From positions 12,561,578-12,625,577 of the forward strand of contig CM063249.1 in assembly GCA_032158295.1 (NCBI GenBank): DNA of 64,000 nucleotides, given 5' to 3'. Below the pieces are notes generated by a model, which was not told the origin of the DNA, made no database searches, and was given only the letters and a program-made list of their open reading frames with translations. Shown piece after piece: positions 24,001 to 34,944 of this stretch. The position numbers and the translations under genes were made by a program. Each line of letters begins with the position of its first letter. Within the stretch, counting starts at the first letter, position 1. The DNA is from Pycnopodia helianthoides (lineage: Eukaryota > Echinodermata > Asteroidea > Forcipulatida > Asteriidae).

Positions 24001-26856
24001 GCAAAATGTTGGTTTTTATAATATAATTTATTCCTATTATTAAACATACTTTAATTGCTGCAGTAATAAGTGTTTCCGAACTTAGATAAAACCAGGGTTC
24101 ATGTTGAGGACAGTGGGAGAACCCTGGTTTAAGTAAAATATCCAATTGGGATTTTTCCCCCTTTGAAAGGTCCTTCTGTAAAACAAAAAACTGGTGGCAT
24201 ATCTCATCACCGATTAGTAAATAATTAAACCCCGTTATTTCTGAATTATTTGTATATAGATCCTATGAATTCCAACTGGTCTTATAAAGCCAGAACAACC
24301 ACTTGCAGTTTGAAGCGTGTGATTGACAGATGAGCCTAATATGCAAAACTAGATCCATGATTTTGATTTGTGAATCAAAATCATGACGGTTACGATTATA
24401 TAAAATCACTTTTTAGATACCAAGAATCAAGATGGTTTAAATCAATCTCCTTAAAGAAAACCAAATCTACCCACAAATTCCATTAAGTTTTACACCAAAA
24501 CTAAGATCTTGTTCATAAACCCAGACCAGTAATATAACTGCATTGGAGTAGGGGGGAGAGGACAGTCAAGGTCAACTGATGTCAAAGTTCACGTGATGAT
24601 CTCACAAATTCATTGACCCTTGCCTGCAACACCCCTTTCGAAATCTCTCAACTGATTTTTCTACAAGCTTCTTGAGAAATGACCCGATGGTAACTTAGGG
24701 GGGTACACCCTCCTCCCTTCCCACTCGAACTCTAGCTACGGTACCGGTTACCCACCTTGGCTGTGAGTAAACTCAAGCTGGTGTTCGGACTCAAACAATG
24801 GAATCATGTGCGTTTTGGTTATACTTCAAATTCCTTCACTCCACAAAAAATATATAATCGCAATGAGTGGCAATCTTTACTGGTTGAAAGAAAGCCGCCG
24901 GTAGTTCCTTTCTGTCTGTTCGGAGTCATGGCACGACAGAGCAAAAGTACCGGTTGTAATGTAAATATCATTCGCAGATGATGACAACTAAACAAATAAT
25001 GGTTAAAAGACATTGAAGTCTTCATCACACTCCTATGTGTGGTCAATACTGAGTACAATGTGTACAAGATGAAGGGGACTTACGTGGCAGTGATTTATGC
25101 TGACTCTACTTAGATAGAAGACAAAAGTGCCGCATCCAAAGACAGAACTCGAAAAGCGTCTCTGGGTATTTTGAATTTCTCGGAGAGAAAAATGAAAGAG
25201 TACGCTATGGGATCTGTGGGAAAGAGTAGATACCGGAATCTACTCTCGACTGTTCAAGGATGAAGTTATTGTGAGATTGCATCGTGGGCTGGCTCAAGGA
25301 CTGATCGGCTCAAGTCCAAGTCATTGCCGATGGTCAGGCGAGCAGTGTGATACAAAAATAAAAAATCAAAAAAAAAATCACAAAAAAAAAAAACTTAAAA
25401 AAAATCACAAAAAAAATCAATTTATCAATAAATAAAAAACAATAAATAAAAAACAGAAGAGAATATGTTTGCTTTTACCTAGAGAGAGAAAAAATGTGAT
25501 AAAGATTGCGAGATTTTGTAGTTGTGTGATCTTGAAAGAGTAGGCCTACTCTTGTCAAGTTCATTTATGATGAGATGAAAATTATGCGCAATAATTTTCA
25601 TTTCAAACGTCAGCCTATGTCAGCTTCACCATCATTAGCTTTAGACCAAGAAAGTTGACAAATTCAGTTGGTGTTTCTAGATCGACAACCAAATAAAGAA
25701 ATAAAAAAAAAAATAATAATAGAACAAAATATAGTAAAACTACCTGAAGATGGGTATACGTCTATCGAAAGACGTTATGTCAAAAGCAATTTAAAAAAGT
25801 AATAAAAAAAATAATAAAAACCCAAGACGAAAAAAGGAAAAAAAAAAAAAAAAAAAAAAAACTTGAACAGAAGTCGAATGGTTTATTTTAAATTGTTTGT
25901 ATTGAAATGGAACACCCAAGCTCTAAAGTTGAATGCGGATATTTACATTAAAAGAAGAAAAGACAGATTATTGATGTCGTTGCTGTGCAATGGCATCCAG
26001 ATGTACAGCTCAAGAAAGTGGACAAAGGAATTCCAAACTATCGGGAAGTATTCTCAAAGATAAAGTCTGTGCTCGAGGTACGGCTATTGGTTTGCCTCGC
26101 TTTGAATCTGGTACTGCCAGAAGCGAGGCAAAGAAGAAAACACCGCACCCCTAGAGAACTTTGAGAATAAAACCCAAGAATTTGACCCTTTTTTTTTACA
26201 ATCGAGCTGTGACAAATGAAGACAATCAAGTTAATCTGCCTTTTCCCCCTTAACCGAGATCTCAACGAAAACAATTGGATATAAAGCCAACCGAGTTTTG
26301 TTAATCCTTCTGCCAGAGCGCGGAAAACAAATAAAACAGCAATAACCTAGACGACCGGGAACTAAAAACAACAAAATGAAAGGAAACTTTTTGGTGCAAG
26401 AAAACTCTGACGAAGCTGACATGCGCTGCTAACCTAAGATGTACTTGACTTTTTCAACGTCAAGTACCATAAATATCTAATTCCTATATCTATATATAAA
26501 TTTCAAATAAAACGACCGGCCGAAAAACAAATGGTCTTGAAATATCCCAGATAAAATTTAATTGAATCAGTTTGCCTAGTTGCACTTTTTGTGCACTGAT
26601 TTCCTATAAAAACCTATACGTCACTACACTTCATTCTTAATAATATATACTGATTTGATTATTACACTGCATTATATAACAACTGGTCTAAAACAAAGTA
26701 ACAGCCTAGAGCCAGCACCAAATTGCTGAAGAAAAAGACAAAAGGAAAAAAAAGAAGAAGCATCGTCAGCATAAATGGCTGCCATTCCTAAATGCAGCAG
26801 TATGTTTAATAAATCCAGGACCGTTGTAGAGGCGAAGTCTTGCAAGTGGTGATTAA

Positions 26857-29800
26857 CTAGTTGAAGAGAGGGACGCCCTGTTGGAAGAGCTCCATCTGGT
26901 GGGCGAGCATCTGCTCTTGTAGTTCCGGAGGGATGCTATCCAGGAACTATAGTGATGAGGGGAAAACGAAACAGTGGCGGGAAATTCAAAACTGGACAAG
27001 ACAGGATAGTGGCATATTCAAGTTAAATAACGAGTGATTTGATGAGAGAAACAAAGCGTATGGATTGGAAATGAGTCTGGGAGGGGAACTTACACAATTA
27101 AGTTAGAAAACGATGGGATTTAAAACATTGTCGAAGAGCTCTTTGATGAAGGAAACTAAAAGGATTCAATACATATGACAAGGACGATTGGAGAGAAGGG
27201 CAATAGGGATAAATAGGGGCATTTGGTGAGATGATCTGGGGGGAAATATCAACAGTTGTGACAATAGAATGCATACTATTTAAACTCCCAGTTATGTTTG
27301 TTAGTAAGAAGCACAAATTATGTCAAAATTTTGGGTTTGGAATACAAAAGTTAACATTTATTTGGGAATTACTAATAGTACTGTGACTCCAACTCAAACT
27401 GTGATGAGAACTTAGATAATTGTTTCCCCTGTTGTATTTTATTTACCTCGTCCGAGTTGAGAACGACGAATCCCGGTCCTTCTCCTGCGGCCATACCCAG
27501 GAGTTCAGGCATGTTGATATCTGCCTCATCAGGCTCCTCGGCATCCTGAAAAAAAATAAACAAATAATTCAGAAACATTATTTTGTTAATTGTCGTAGTT
27601 TGAGATTGGTTCATCGCCGTGACCGTCGTTCATTCAAATCATTTCACCATCACAGAGTATATCACTATCTAACTAGATTGCTTTACGAGTACTGTGTGCT
27701 TTTTTTTTTTTGAAATATATATTTTTTAAACAGGTAACAGTGTTACGATATTTTGTAATTGAAGCATTTTTTGCTTTATACAAAAGTCAAAATAATCTTG
27801 AGACTAGAAGCCACTTTTATTAGTATGATAAGTATTGCAAATTAAAGTGAGCCTTCGAACACCAGTTCGATTTCAATATTACTTGAAATGAAATCAATAA
27901 AGTTATTCTTTTTTAAACATGCTTTTTTACCACACCATCAAAATTTATTAGTATGATAAGTATTAATGTATATTCGGTTTGCGGTAACACCATGTGTGTT
28001 ACCGCACGTGGTGTTACCGCAAACCGAATATACATTGATACCTCACCATGCAATGCCTTAAAAACCATGATAAGTATTACAAATTAAAGTGAACTTTCGA
28101 ATACCAGTTTGATTTCAATATTACTTTAAATTGAAATCAATACAGTAAAAAACAACTATGTTTTACCACCCATCAATGGTTTGCTTAAGATTTTGGTTTG
28201 GTTTTGTGATTGTTAAGCTGTTTTTTGTTTGTTTCCTTTCTTACATCATCGACCGCGTTGAAGTAGACCGCGGGGTGTGGTGCCTGGATCGTCCCAAGAA
28301 GTTCTCGGCCATCGCTCAGAGCCTCAATGGGATTGTCCTGTAAAGAGAGTAAATCATTTAAGCAGTGGTCATGTTCCCCATGGCTAGTAATGTTCGATGA
28401 ATCAAGATGAAGAAGGGGCCAGACTATAAGTGTCAAGCCTCATGTTGATGGATGAGGTTGTAAGGAACTTGGGGATTTGAGTTGAGATAGTTTGCTGTAA
28501 TTTGGCTTCGAAGTCAACCAGATGGAGTGGTTGGGTTAGATTTTCCTTGGATATCAATGTTCATTTAATCAAGATGAAGAAGGGGCCGGACTAGTATGAA
28601 GCCTCAATTTGATGGATGAGGGTTGTATAGAAGGAACTTTGAGGTTTGAGTTGTTTAGTTTGCTGTAGTTTGGCTTCGAAGTCAACCAGATGGAGTGGTT
28701 GGATTAGATTTTCCTTGGATATCAATGTTCATTTAATCAAGATGAAGAAGGGGCCAGACTAGTATGAAGCCTCAATTTGATGGATGAGGGTTGTATAGAA
28801 GGAACTTTGAGGTTTGAGTTGTTTAGTTTGCTGTAGTTTGGCTTCGAAGTCAACCAGATGGAGTGGTTGGGTTAGATTGTCTTTGGATATCAATGTTCAT
28901 TTAATCAAGATGAAGAAGGGGCCAGACTAGAATGAAGCCTCAATTTGACGGATGAGGGTTGTATAGAAGGAACTTGGAGGTTTGAGTTGTTTAGTTTGCT
29001 GTATAGTTTGGCTTCGAAGTCAACCAGATGGAGTGGTTGGATTAGATTGTCCTTGGATATCAATGTTCATTTAATCAAGATGAAGAAGGGGCCAGACTAG
29101 TATGAAGCCTCAATTTGATGGATGAGGGTTGTATAGAAGGAACTTTGAGGTTTGAGTTGCTTAGTTTGCTGCAATTTGACTTCGAAGTCAACCAGATTGA
29201 GTGGTTGGGTTAGATTTTCCTTGGATATCAATGTTCATTTAATCAAGATGAAGAAGGGGCCAGACTAGTATGAAGCCTCAATTTGATGGATGAGGGTTGT
29301 ATAGAAGGAACTTGGAGGTTTGAGTTGTTTAGTTTGCTGTATAGTTTGGCTTCGAAGTCAACCAGATGGAGTGGTTGGATTAGATTGTCCTTGGATATCA
29401 ATGTTCATTTAATCAAGATGAAGAAGGGGCCAGACTAGTATGAAGCCTCAATCTGATGGATGAGGGTTGTATAGAAGGAACTTTGAGGTTTGAGTTGTTT
29501 AGTTTGCTGTAGTTTGGCTTCGAAGTCAACCAGATGGAGTGGTTGGGTTAGATTTTCCTTGGATATCAATGTTCATTTAATCAAGATGAAGAAGGGGCCA
29601 GACTAGTATGAAGCCTCAATTTGATGGATGAGGTTGTATGGAAGGAACTTGGAGGTTTGAGTGGGTTGTTTGGTTTAACTAAGCCTCTCTTTATAAAACT
29701 CTTATTCTTATTTTGTTATTTTCTACAACTTATGAACACAAAAAAGTAAGTAATTTAAAAAAAGTATAATTAAAAAGCAGGCGAAAAAATAAATAACAAG

Positions 29801-30840
29801 GAAGCATTGAAATCAAAAAAAGTTACGAGGAAGATGTTTGAAGTCCAAGGACTTATGAAACACTCCCTTTGACCCCCTCCCCCCTCCCCAGAGAAACACA
29901 TTGTCAGGGGGATGAACCACTAAGGCAAGAAGTTGGGTACGAACCTTCAACTCCTGTCGAACAATCTCAATGGCCTTCTCCCTGATCTTCTTCTCTCTGA
30001 TCAGATCCTCAGAGATGGTGTCATCATGGAACATCCACCGTGGAGGATGTCGGCCACCTTGCGGGGCAAACTTGGGGTGAAGTTTTGAGACATTAGTTCA
30101 ATCATTGATAATAAAGTGGAACAAACGAAGGCACGAACAATATGTGCCTAAGACCCCTCCCACTAAGCTAAGATCTCCAGAATAACCTTCTCCTGCTCGG
30201 CCCTTTGGGAAAAAAAGTACCATGGAATCATCTCACAATATCCACATTGCTCAAAAGTACTGATACTGGTATTCTCAGCGAAACATTTGTTTTCGTTCTT
30301 CGCACAGTAATAAGTAAATAAGAAATTATACTCACCCACTTCGACGTCACTTTCATTGGTCTCCCTAAAAGTGAACATTTTAAGGGGAAATAGAATCAAT
30401 CAAACAAACTAATAGTCAAAATGGTATTCAAATATTCTCTTCGAAAGTCTGTTAATTAAAGTTTTTGATTCTAGATTCAATGGAGTTAAAGTAATGAATT
30501 GTCATTTTCATTTTTCTCAACTTTGTGAAGGCTAATAATTTTCGTTTCGACCCAGTCCTTTTGTCGTAACTTGACAGTTCTTAAAAAAAGTGGAAGAATA
30601 TAACAGTATGAAAGTTAATAAAAATGTAAAATTATGCAAGAAAGATTGACAAAAGAAAACAAACGCAAAGTATTTGTAAATATTCCTGGGCATTTGATAA
30701 TTGAGTTTGACTGATTGCTTACATGATCTCCTCATCATGTTGATCCTGAGCCCTTGTCTTCCTCTTGACGTCGATTGAGGTACCAGGTTGCACCCACAGC
30801 GATTGCTGCAGTAGCAGCCATCAGCAAGTAACTAAATTTA
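26857..30840 (-). CDS. Unrecognised, probably membrane-anchored acidic protein, segment copy 2 (frame-disrupted)
   Basis: These are the same six exons as in copy 1: 30723-30831 (or to 30840), 30336-30364, 29945-30070, 28245-28337, 27447-27545 and 26857-26946 with the TAG stop. Here the fourth exon is complete: 31 codons, DNPIEALSDGRELLG through APHPAVYFNAVDD, with donor GTAAGA. The last three exons are 93, 99 and 90 nt and are all in phase 0. Breaks: the anchor exon has one C too many in the same run where copy 1 has one too few, and the 30-nt and 127-nt exons are each one base short. A reading with the intermediate C count joins all exons in one frame, so I infer sequence errors rather than a pseudogene. 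It may be anchored by a hydrophobic N-terminus with an acidic C-terminal region; the function is unknown. Confidence 0.6.
27965..28036. repeat. Long near-perfect hairpin in the intron (copy 2)
   Basis: Identical to the hairpin at 20233-20304: at least 27 bp of perfect pairing from AATGTATATTCGG, with GTGTTACCGC repeated in the centre. Confidence 0.75.
28370..29680. repeat. 168-bp tandem repeat in the intron, copy 2
   Basis: Same unit as at 20510-21800 with about seven repeats. Some units carry TGTATAGTTTGGC where copy 1 has TGCAATTTGAC or TGTATTTTGTC, so the order of unit variants differs between the copies. Confidence 0.9.
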
Positions 30841-31029
30841 CTGATATATGCAAGAGTATACAAATTGTTTAGGGTTAAGGGCCAGTTGGCATTTAGACCG
30901 ATGGCAATTTAAATATGAAAACCCTTTCGATCTACAATCATTTTACCTTGAGACGAAAAGTGATTCTTAATCATAATCAGGTTTGTTAAAATATGCGGCT
31001 GTTTGTTTGTGTGTTTTTTTTTAATTTTT

Positions 31030-31745
31030 ATTATTCACACAGCAATTCAACCCATCACTCCCCACTCCCTTCAACTATATGCCTACTCGCCATATTATTC
31101 AGAAACTCCCAATTCCAAACCACTATGTCCCACCTCATCCAATTGCCTCAAAAAACAGAATTTTTCCTTCAACATAACTTTCCTATAGCGACCCCAACCA
31201 CTATTCCAGTGTCGGCCACCAACCACCCCCAATCATCACTCGCTGATCCCCCATTCTCTTCCCCCCCCCCTCGACCAACCCTATATGACCAATTCGATCA
31301 CCCACCAACACCTCTCCCTGTAACCTCTATATACTCACAGGCCCTGTTTAACACCCATCGCCCACTCCCCTTTTGCCAATTCCTATTTTCACCAAACCTA
31401 TCATGCTAACTACTGCCCTCTTTCACCCAATCCATCTACTCAGCATCCCTACCCAGTCACTTCACCCGTCAAACCATCCAACCATCCTCACCCCCCCAAA
31501 AAAAAAAAATAAACAAAAACCTTTCCAAAAAGGCCCCCAAACAACCACAAACAACCATTCATCTGTATACCACTAACTTTCCATCTACCACACATTATAC
31601 ATAATTTTGTACAACCAGCCAAACCCTCGATTTGCTATTTACCAATCCTTCCAACAAAAAATACACCCATCATTTTCTCATCAAATGATCCGTCATACAT
31701 TCACCGACCCTCCCCTCTCTCTTTGTACAAGTAACAAACCCCATT
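31030..31745. repeat. Strongly G-poor tract, copy 2
   Basis: Counterpart of 23170-23885. It has several short deletions relative to copy 1 and a C-run near 31261-31271. The frames do not stay aligned with copy 1, which argues against coding. Confidence 0.6.
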
Positions 31746-31755
31746 CGTCGTAACG

Positions 31756-33430
31756 CCAACACCCTCACAAAAATCATCTTAAATAATAATATTCCTGCCC
31801 GATAATCATTAGAAAAGTACATAATCAAAGTAAACCAATGCTTTTGTATCAAATAATATAAATATAGTCGAAATTTACCCCATATTTGAGTCTTTCCGCA
31901 ACAAAATTCACGCTGAGAAATGATAGGAAACGTGGATTGGTACTGAAAGCTAGCGATAGATGTAACAAAATGACGCAATGTCGCTATGCCGTAAAATAAC
32001 ACACCAACGTGTTTCCAGGGACCAACAAGTTCGCGCGCTCTTGTCCTCTACCACGTGATCGATGACGTATGAATGAATTAAATCTACATAAACGCGCGTT
32101 CTAATGAATAATTAAGGTGCAAATTAAGGCACGTTTGCGCGCGCGCAGTATTTCAGCTTTAAAGTTTTAAATTTGAACATCATCGACCACGGTCAATGAC
32201 GGTTTAGATTCATGAATATTTATTGACTAGAGTACCAACTTACCCTGCGTCTTGAAGCTGAGTGGGTGCATCTGCGATTGTGCACAAAACTACTGTATGT
32301 AAAACTTGACATGTTGTAGGTCATCTGTACGGCCGTCAACGCCTTTATTTTTGTAAATGCCGGTACGCTATCAAATACAATGCCGTGAATGTGACGCATA
32401 ATCTGTAGTGACCGTGTGTACTTTGTTCATGAGACTGCGAGCGCGCACGACGTACCACCTCCTGCCGCCAGCCAGCCGTGTGATGTGCGTCAGATGTACG
32501 CGCGCGGAGAGCAGATGCGCATTGACCGGCACAACGCTGAACGCAACACCACACAATACGCGTCTATACCATTTTCACCATTTGGGGAGTCAATTCTTTT
32601 GTGTACATTTTGACTTCCGAAATGGCGGACAGCAGGTTACGCGTGTAGTACACTGCGCGTTGTGCATGGCGTCAATATGCTAGGCACGCCACTGATCTAT
32701 AGAGATTCATGGCGTGCCTAGCAAATTTCTCTCTAATGTAAACAATGTTCCGTAGTCACCGCGTAGTCACGCGCGTAGTCACGCTGTACATGAGCATGTC
32801 TCTCGATAGAGGACGATCGAGGCGTCAAATATGATCATAGATTCTACTTCTCAAATAAGTAAGTACTGCAAACTTCCTCTTTCTTTCTTTTTTTTAAATC
32901 AAACACAATGGACACATTATTATTGAGTGCAATGTCGTGTGTGTTTATTGGTTACAAGTTGTCATTGTTGTTGGTGTGGTGATTTGTGGGTTTTTTAAAC
33001 TAAACATTTCAGCACCTTTAAATTAGCAGGCCACATCTTACAAAGTTACGCTAAAAATGAATACAAATTAGTCTTCCTCAATGAGTGCATAAATCCACTG
33101 TCTGGTACCCTCCCGACTTCCTCTACCTCTAAATGCACGGTTCTAATCTAGCCTGTATGACCCATCTCTGTTGCACTACACTGTATATCAATTCAACGAG
33201 GAGTCCCAACCTGGGCTAGAATCTACTCATACAGAAGATGAACTGCCCTCTACCATAAAACTAGTAAAACTAGAAGTGATTTTCATAACTTAGTAAACTT
33301 TTATAATAAGTAAACTTGCGGGAACCATTGGATGTTGATTTATGTGCAAATCTCTTTTAAGAGTAGTGTTGATTCTGAAAAGAGCCGTCGATAATAAATA
33401 CTCTCGACGTTTCGAACACTCTGCTCATCT
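31756..33430. promoter_or_regulatory. CpG-containing region upstream of the minus-strand gene; possible promoter and 5' exon
   Basis: 31990-32660 is richer in CG and GCGC than its surroundings, unlike the AT-rich introns. On the minus strand a strong donor, GACGCAGG|GTAAGT, ends at 32244. The frame before it (APTQLQDAG) is phase-compatible with the anchor exon at 30723-30840, but no in-frame start codon was found, so another exon or a different start is needed. A 14-bp-arm hairpin lies at 32678-32723. The rest holds nothing recognised. Confidence 0.3.
32678..32723. repeat. Perfect 14-bp inverted repeat
   Basis: TGCTAGGCACGCCA and TGGCGTGCCTAGCA are exact inverses around an 18-base loop. It is possibly the remnant of a small palindromic element. 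Confidence 0.55.
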
Positions 33431-33432
33431 CC

Positions 33433-33674
33433 AGGCCCAATTTCATAGAGCTGCTAAGCACGAAAATATGCTTAGCATAAAATTTATTCCTTGATAAAAA
33501 CAGGATTACCAACCAAATTTCCATTTGTTGCATATTGCTTGTTAATGGTATTCAGCTGTTGTTTGCTTATCCTGAAAATCACGTGGAAATTTGGCTGGTA
33601 ATCCTGTTTTTATCGAGGCAAAAATCTCATGCTAAGCAAATTTTTGTGCTAAGCAGCTCTATGAAATTGGGCCC
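33433..33674. repeat. Palindromic MITE, long D' subfamily
   Basis: The ends GGCCCAATTTCATAGAGCTG and CAGCTCTATGAAATTGGGCC are inverted. The interior has AAACAGGATTACCAACCAAA and its inverse TTTGGCTGGTAATCCTGTTT, so the pairing extends well inside. A second copy is at 52112-52354. Confidence 0.8.
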
Positions 33675-33747
33675 ATGAGATTACGAGCAGAATGCAGTGT
33701 GTTCGAAACCATAACCACCGGAGTCCTGAGGGAATTCTGTTCCAGGG

Positions 33748-34030
33748 GGACCAATTTCATAGCGCTGCTTAACGGTAAGCAAAATGTTCATGCTTACTGT
33801 AGCAGCAAAATTTGCTTAAGCGTAAGCTTATTAACAGGGCCACAATTTCATAGAGCTGATTAATTAGGCAGAAAATATTGCTTAACAATTTTCTGCTGAG
33901 CAAAAAAAAAAAGGCCGGATACCAGTCACAGATTGTACATGTGAAATGGCATTATTGGCTGGTAACCTTATTCTGGAAAGCATAATATTGTTATGCTTAG
34001 CTACTTTTAGTGCTTAAGCAGCTCTATGAA
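33748..34030. repeat. Partial family E joined to a family D element
   Basis: 33748-33835 has the half-element CCAATTTCATAGCGCTGCTT with GGTAAGCAAAATG. From about 33836, GGGCCACAATTTCATAGAGC begins a family D copy that ends AGCAGCTCTATGAAA near 34029. Confidence 0.65.
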
Positions 34031-34717
34031 AGAGATTGACAAAAGTCATTAAAAAAATGGTGCCCTAAAGTTTACTCATAGTTTAAGTTACTCCTTAACC
34101 CACACCGTGAAAAACTCCAAACACCACCATAGTAAACTTGAAACGACAAACCAGACAATGCATTACCTATAAAAATTAATCAGAATTCATATTCCAAGGC
34201 ATAAGCTGACACTCTAAATCTCGGCTAATCCATTTTTTATCAAACTATGACCAGAAAAATTCCTGTCGAGAGAATCTTTCAGGGTTAGTTTTCATGTTAA
34301 TGAATTCACCTTGACCGGTTGTAATGGGCTCCAACGGATCCTGACATGCATAGTACCTTGTGTAATTTTTGTAACGGGGGCTTTTATAACGCTTCACTAC
34401 CGATTCGGTGGATGAGTCTTATGCTTGCATAATTTGTTTTAGTCAATCTTCATTGGCCAACCAGAATGCTCTTTTGCAGTCACGTGAACGAGCAAAGCAA
34501 GACAGCAACTTACCTCTGTTGATCGTGAAGAAATTGCAAAAGGATGACAGACTTTCTCAAAGAAAATAATTATCAATACAAAACGTATTATTTTTTGGAG
34601 ATTTTTCATAACACATTAAAGGTATGGAAACACACAGACAAAACTTAAATTTGTGACCACGCAGACATTTAAAGTCTGGATGAGATTTGGAAGTACCATT
34701 TATCAGAACATGAACAT

Positions 34718-34944
34718 AATAGACCCTTCCCATGAAATATGCAAATTGAACATCGCGCGTGCGCACTCTCCCTACTGGTTGGCAAAATGAGTGAACATCG
34801 CGTCTTTTTGCATGGGACTGATGGTGGCGTGACGCACACGCGTTTGTGCGTCTGCCTTGTGCACAACTCTATGGAGTTTGCCAACCAGCAGCGTCTGTAC
34901 GCATGCGTGAATGTAATTTACATATTTCATGGGAAGGGTCTATT
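34718..34944. repeat. Inverted-terminal-repeat element overlapping the flavoprotein 3' coding end
   Basis: The left end AATAGACCCTTCCCATGAAA continues TATGCAAATT. The right end is its near-perfect inverse, ending TTTCATGGGAAGGGTCTATT. Interior arms TGGTTGGCAAA and TTTGCCAACCAG also pair. It is about 227 bp, GC-rich in the middle, and non-coding except where host codons read into it. Confidence 0.75.

Larger units (their letters stand above)
24001..31755. repeat. Large duplicated segment, copy 2 (starts at the gap)
   Basis: It matches 16294-23900. It keeps about 134 bp (about 28147-28280) that copy 1 lacks, including half an exon and its donor. It also has its own single-base losses in the exons at 29945-30070 and 30336-30364. 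Its right end continues into unique sequence at CCAACACCCTC. Confidence 0.95.

Noticed and set aside
23753..24145. Frames that cross the N gap on both strands
   Set aside because: They depend on 100 unknown bases and join sequence that is probably not contiguous.
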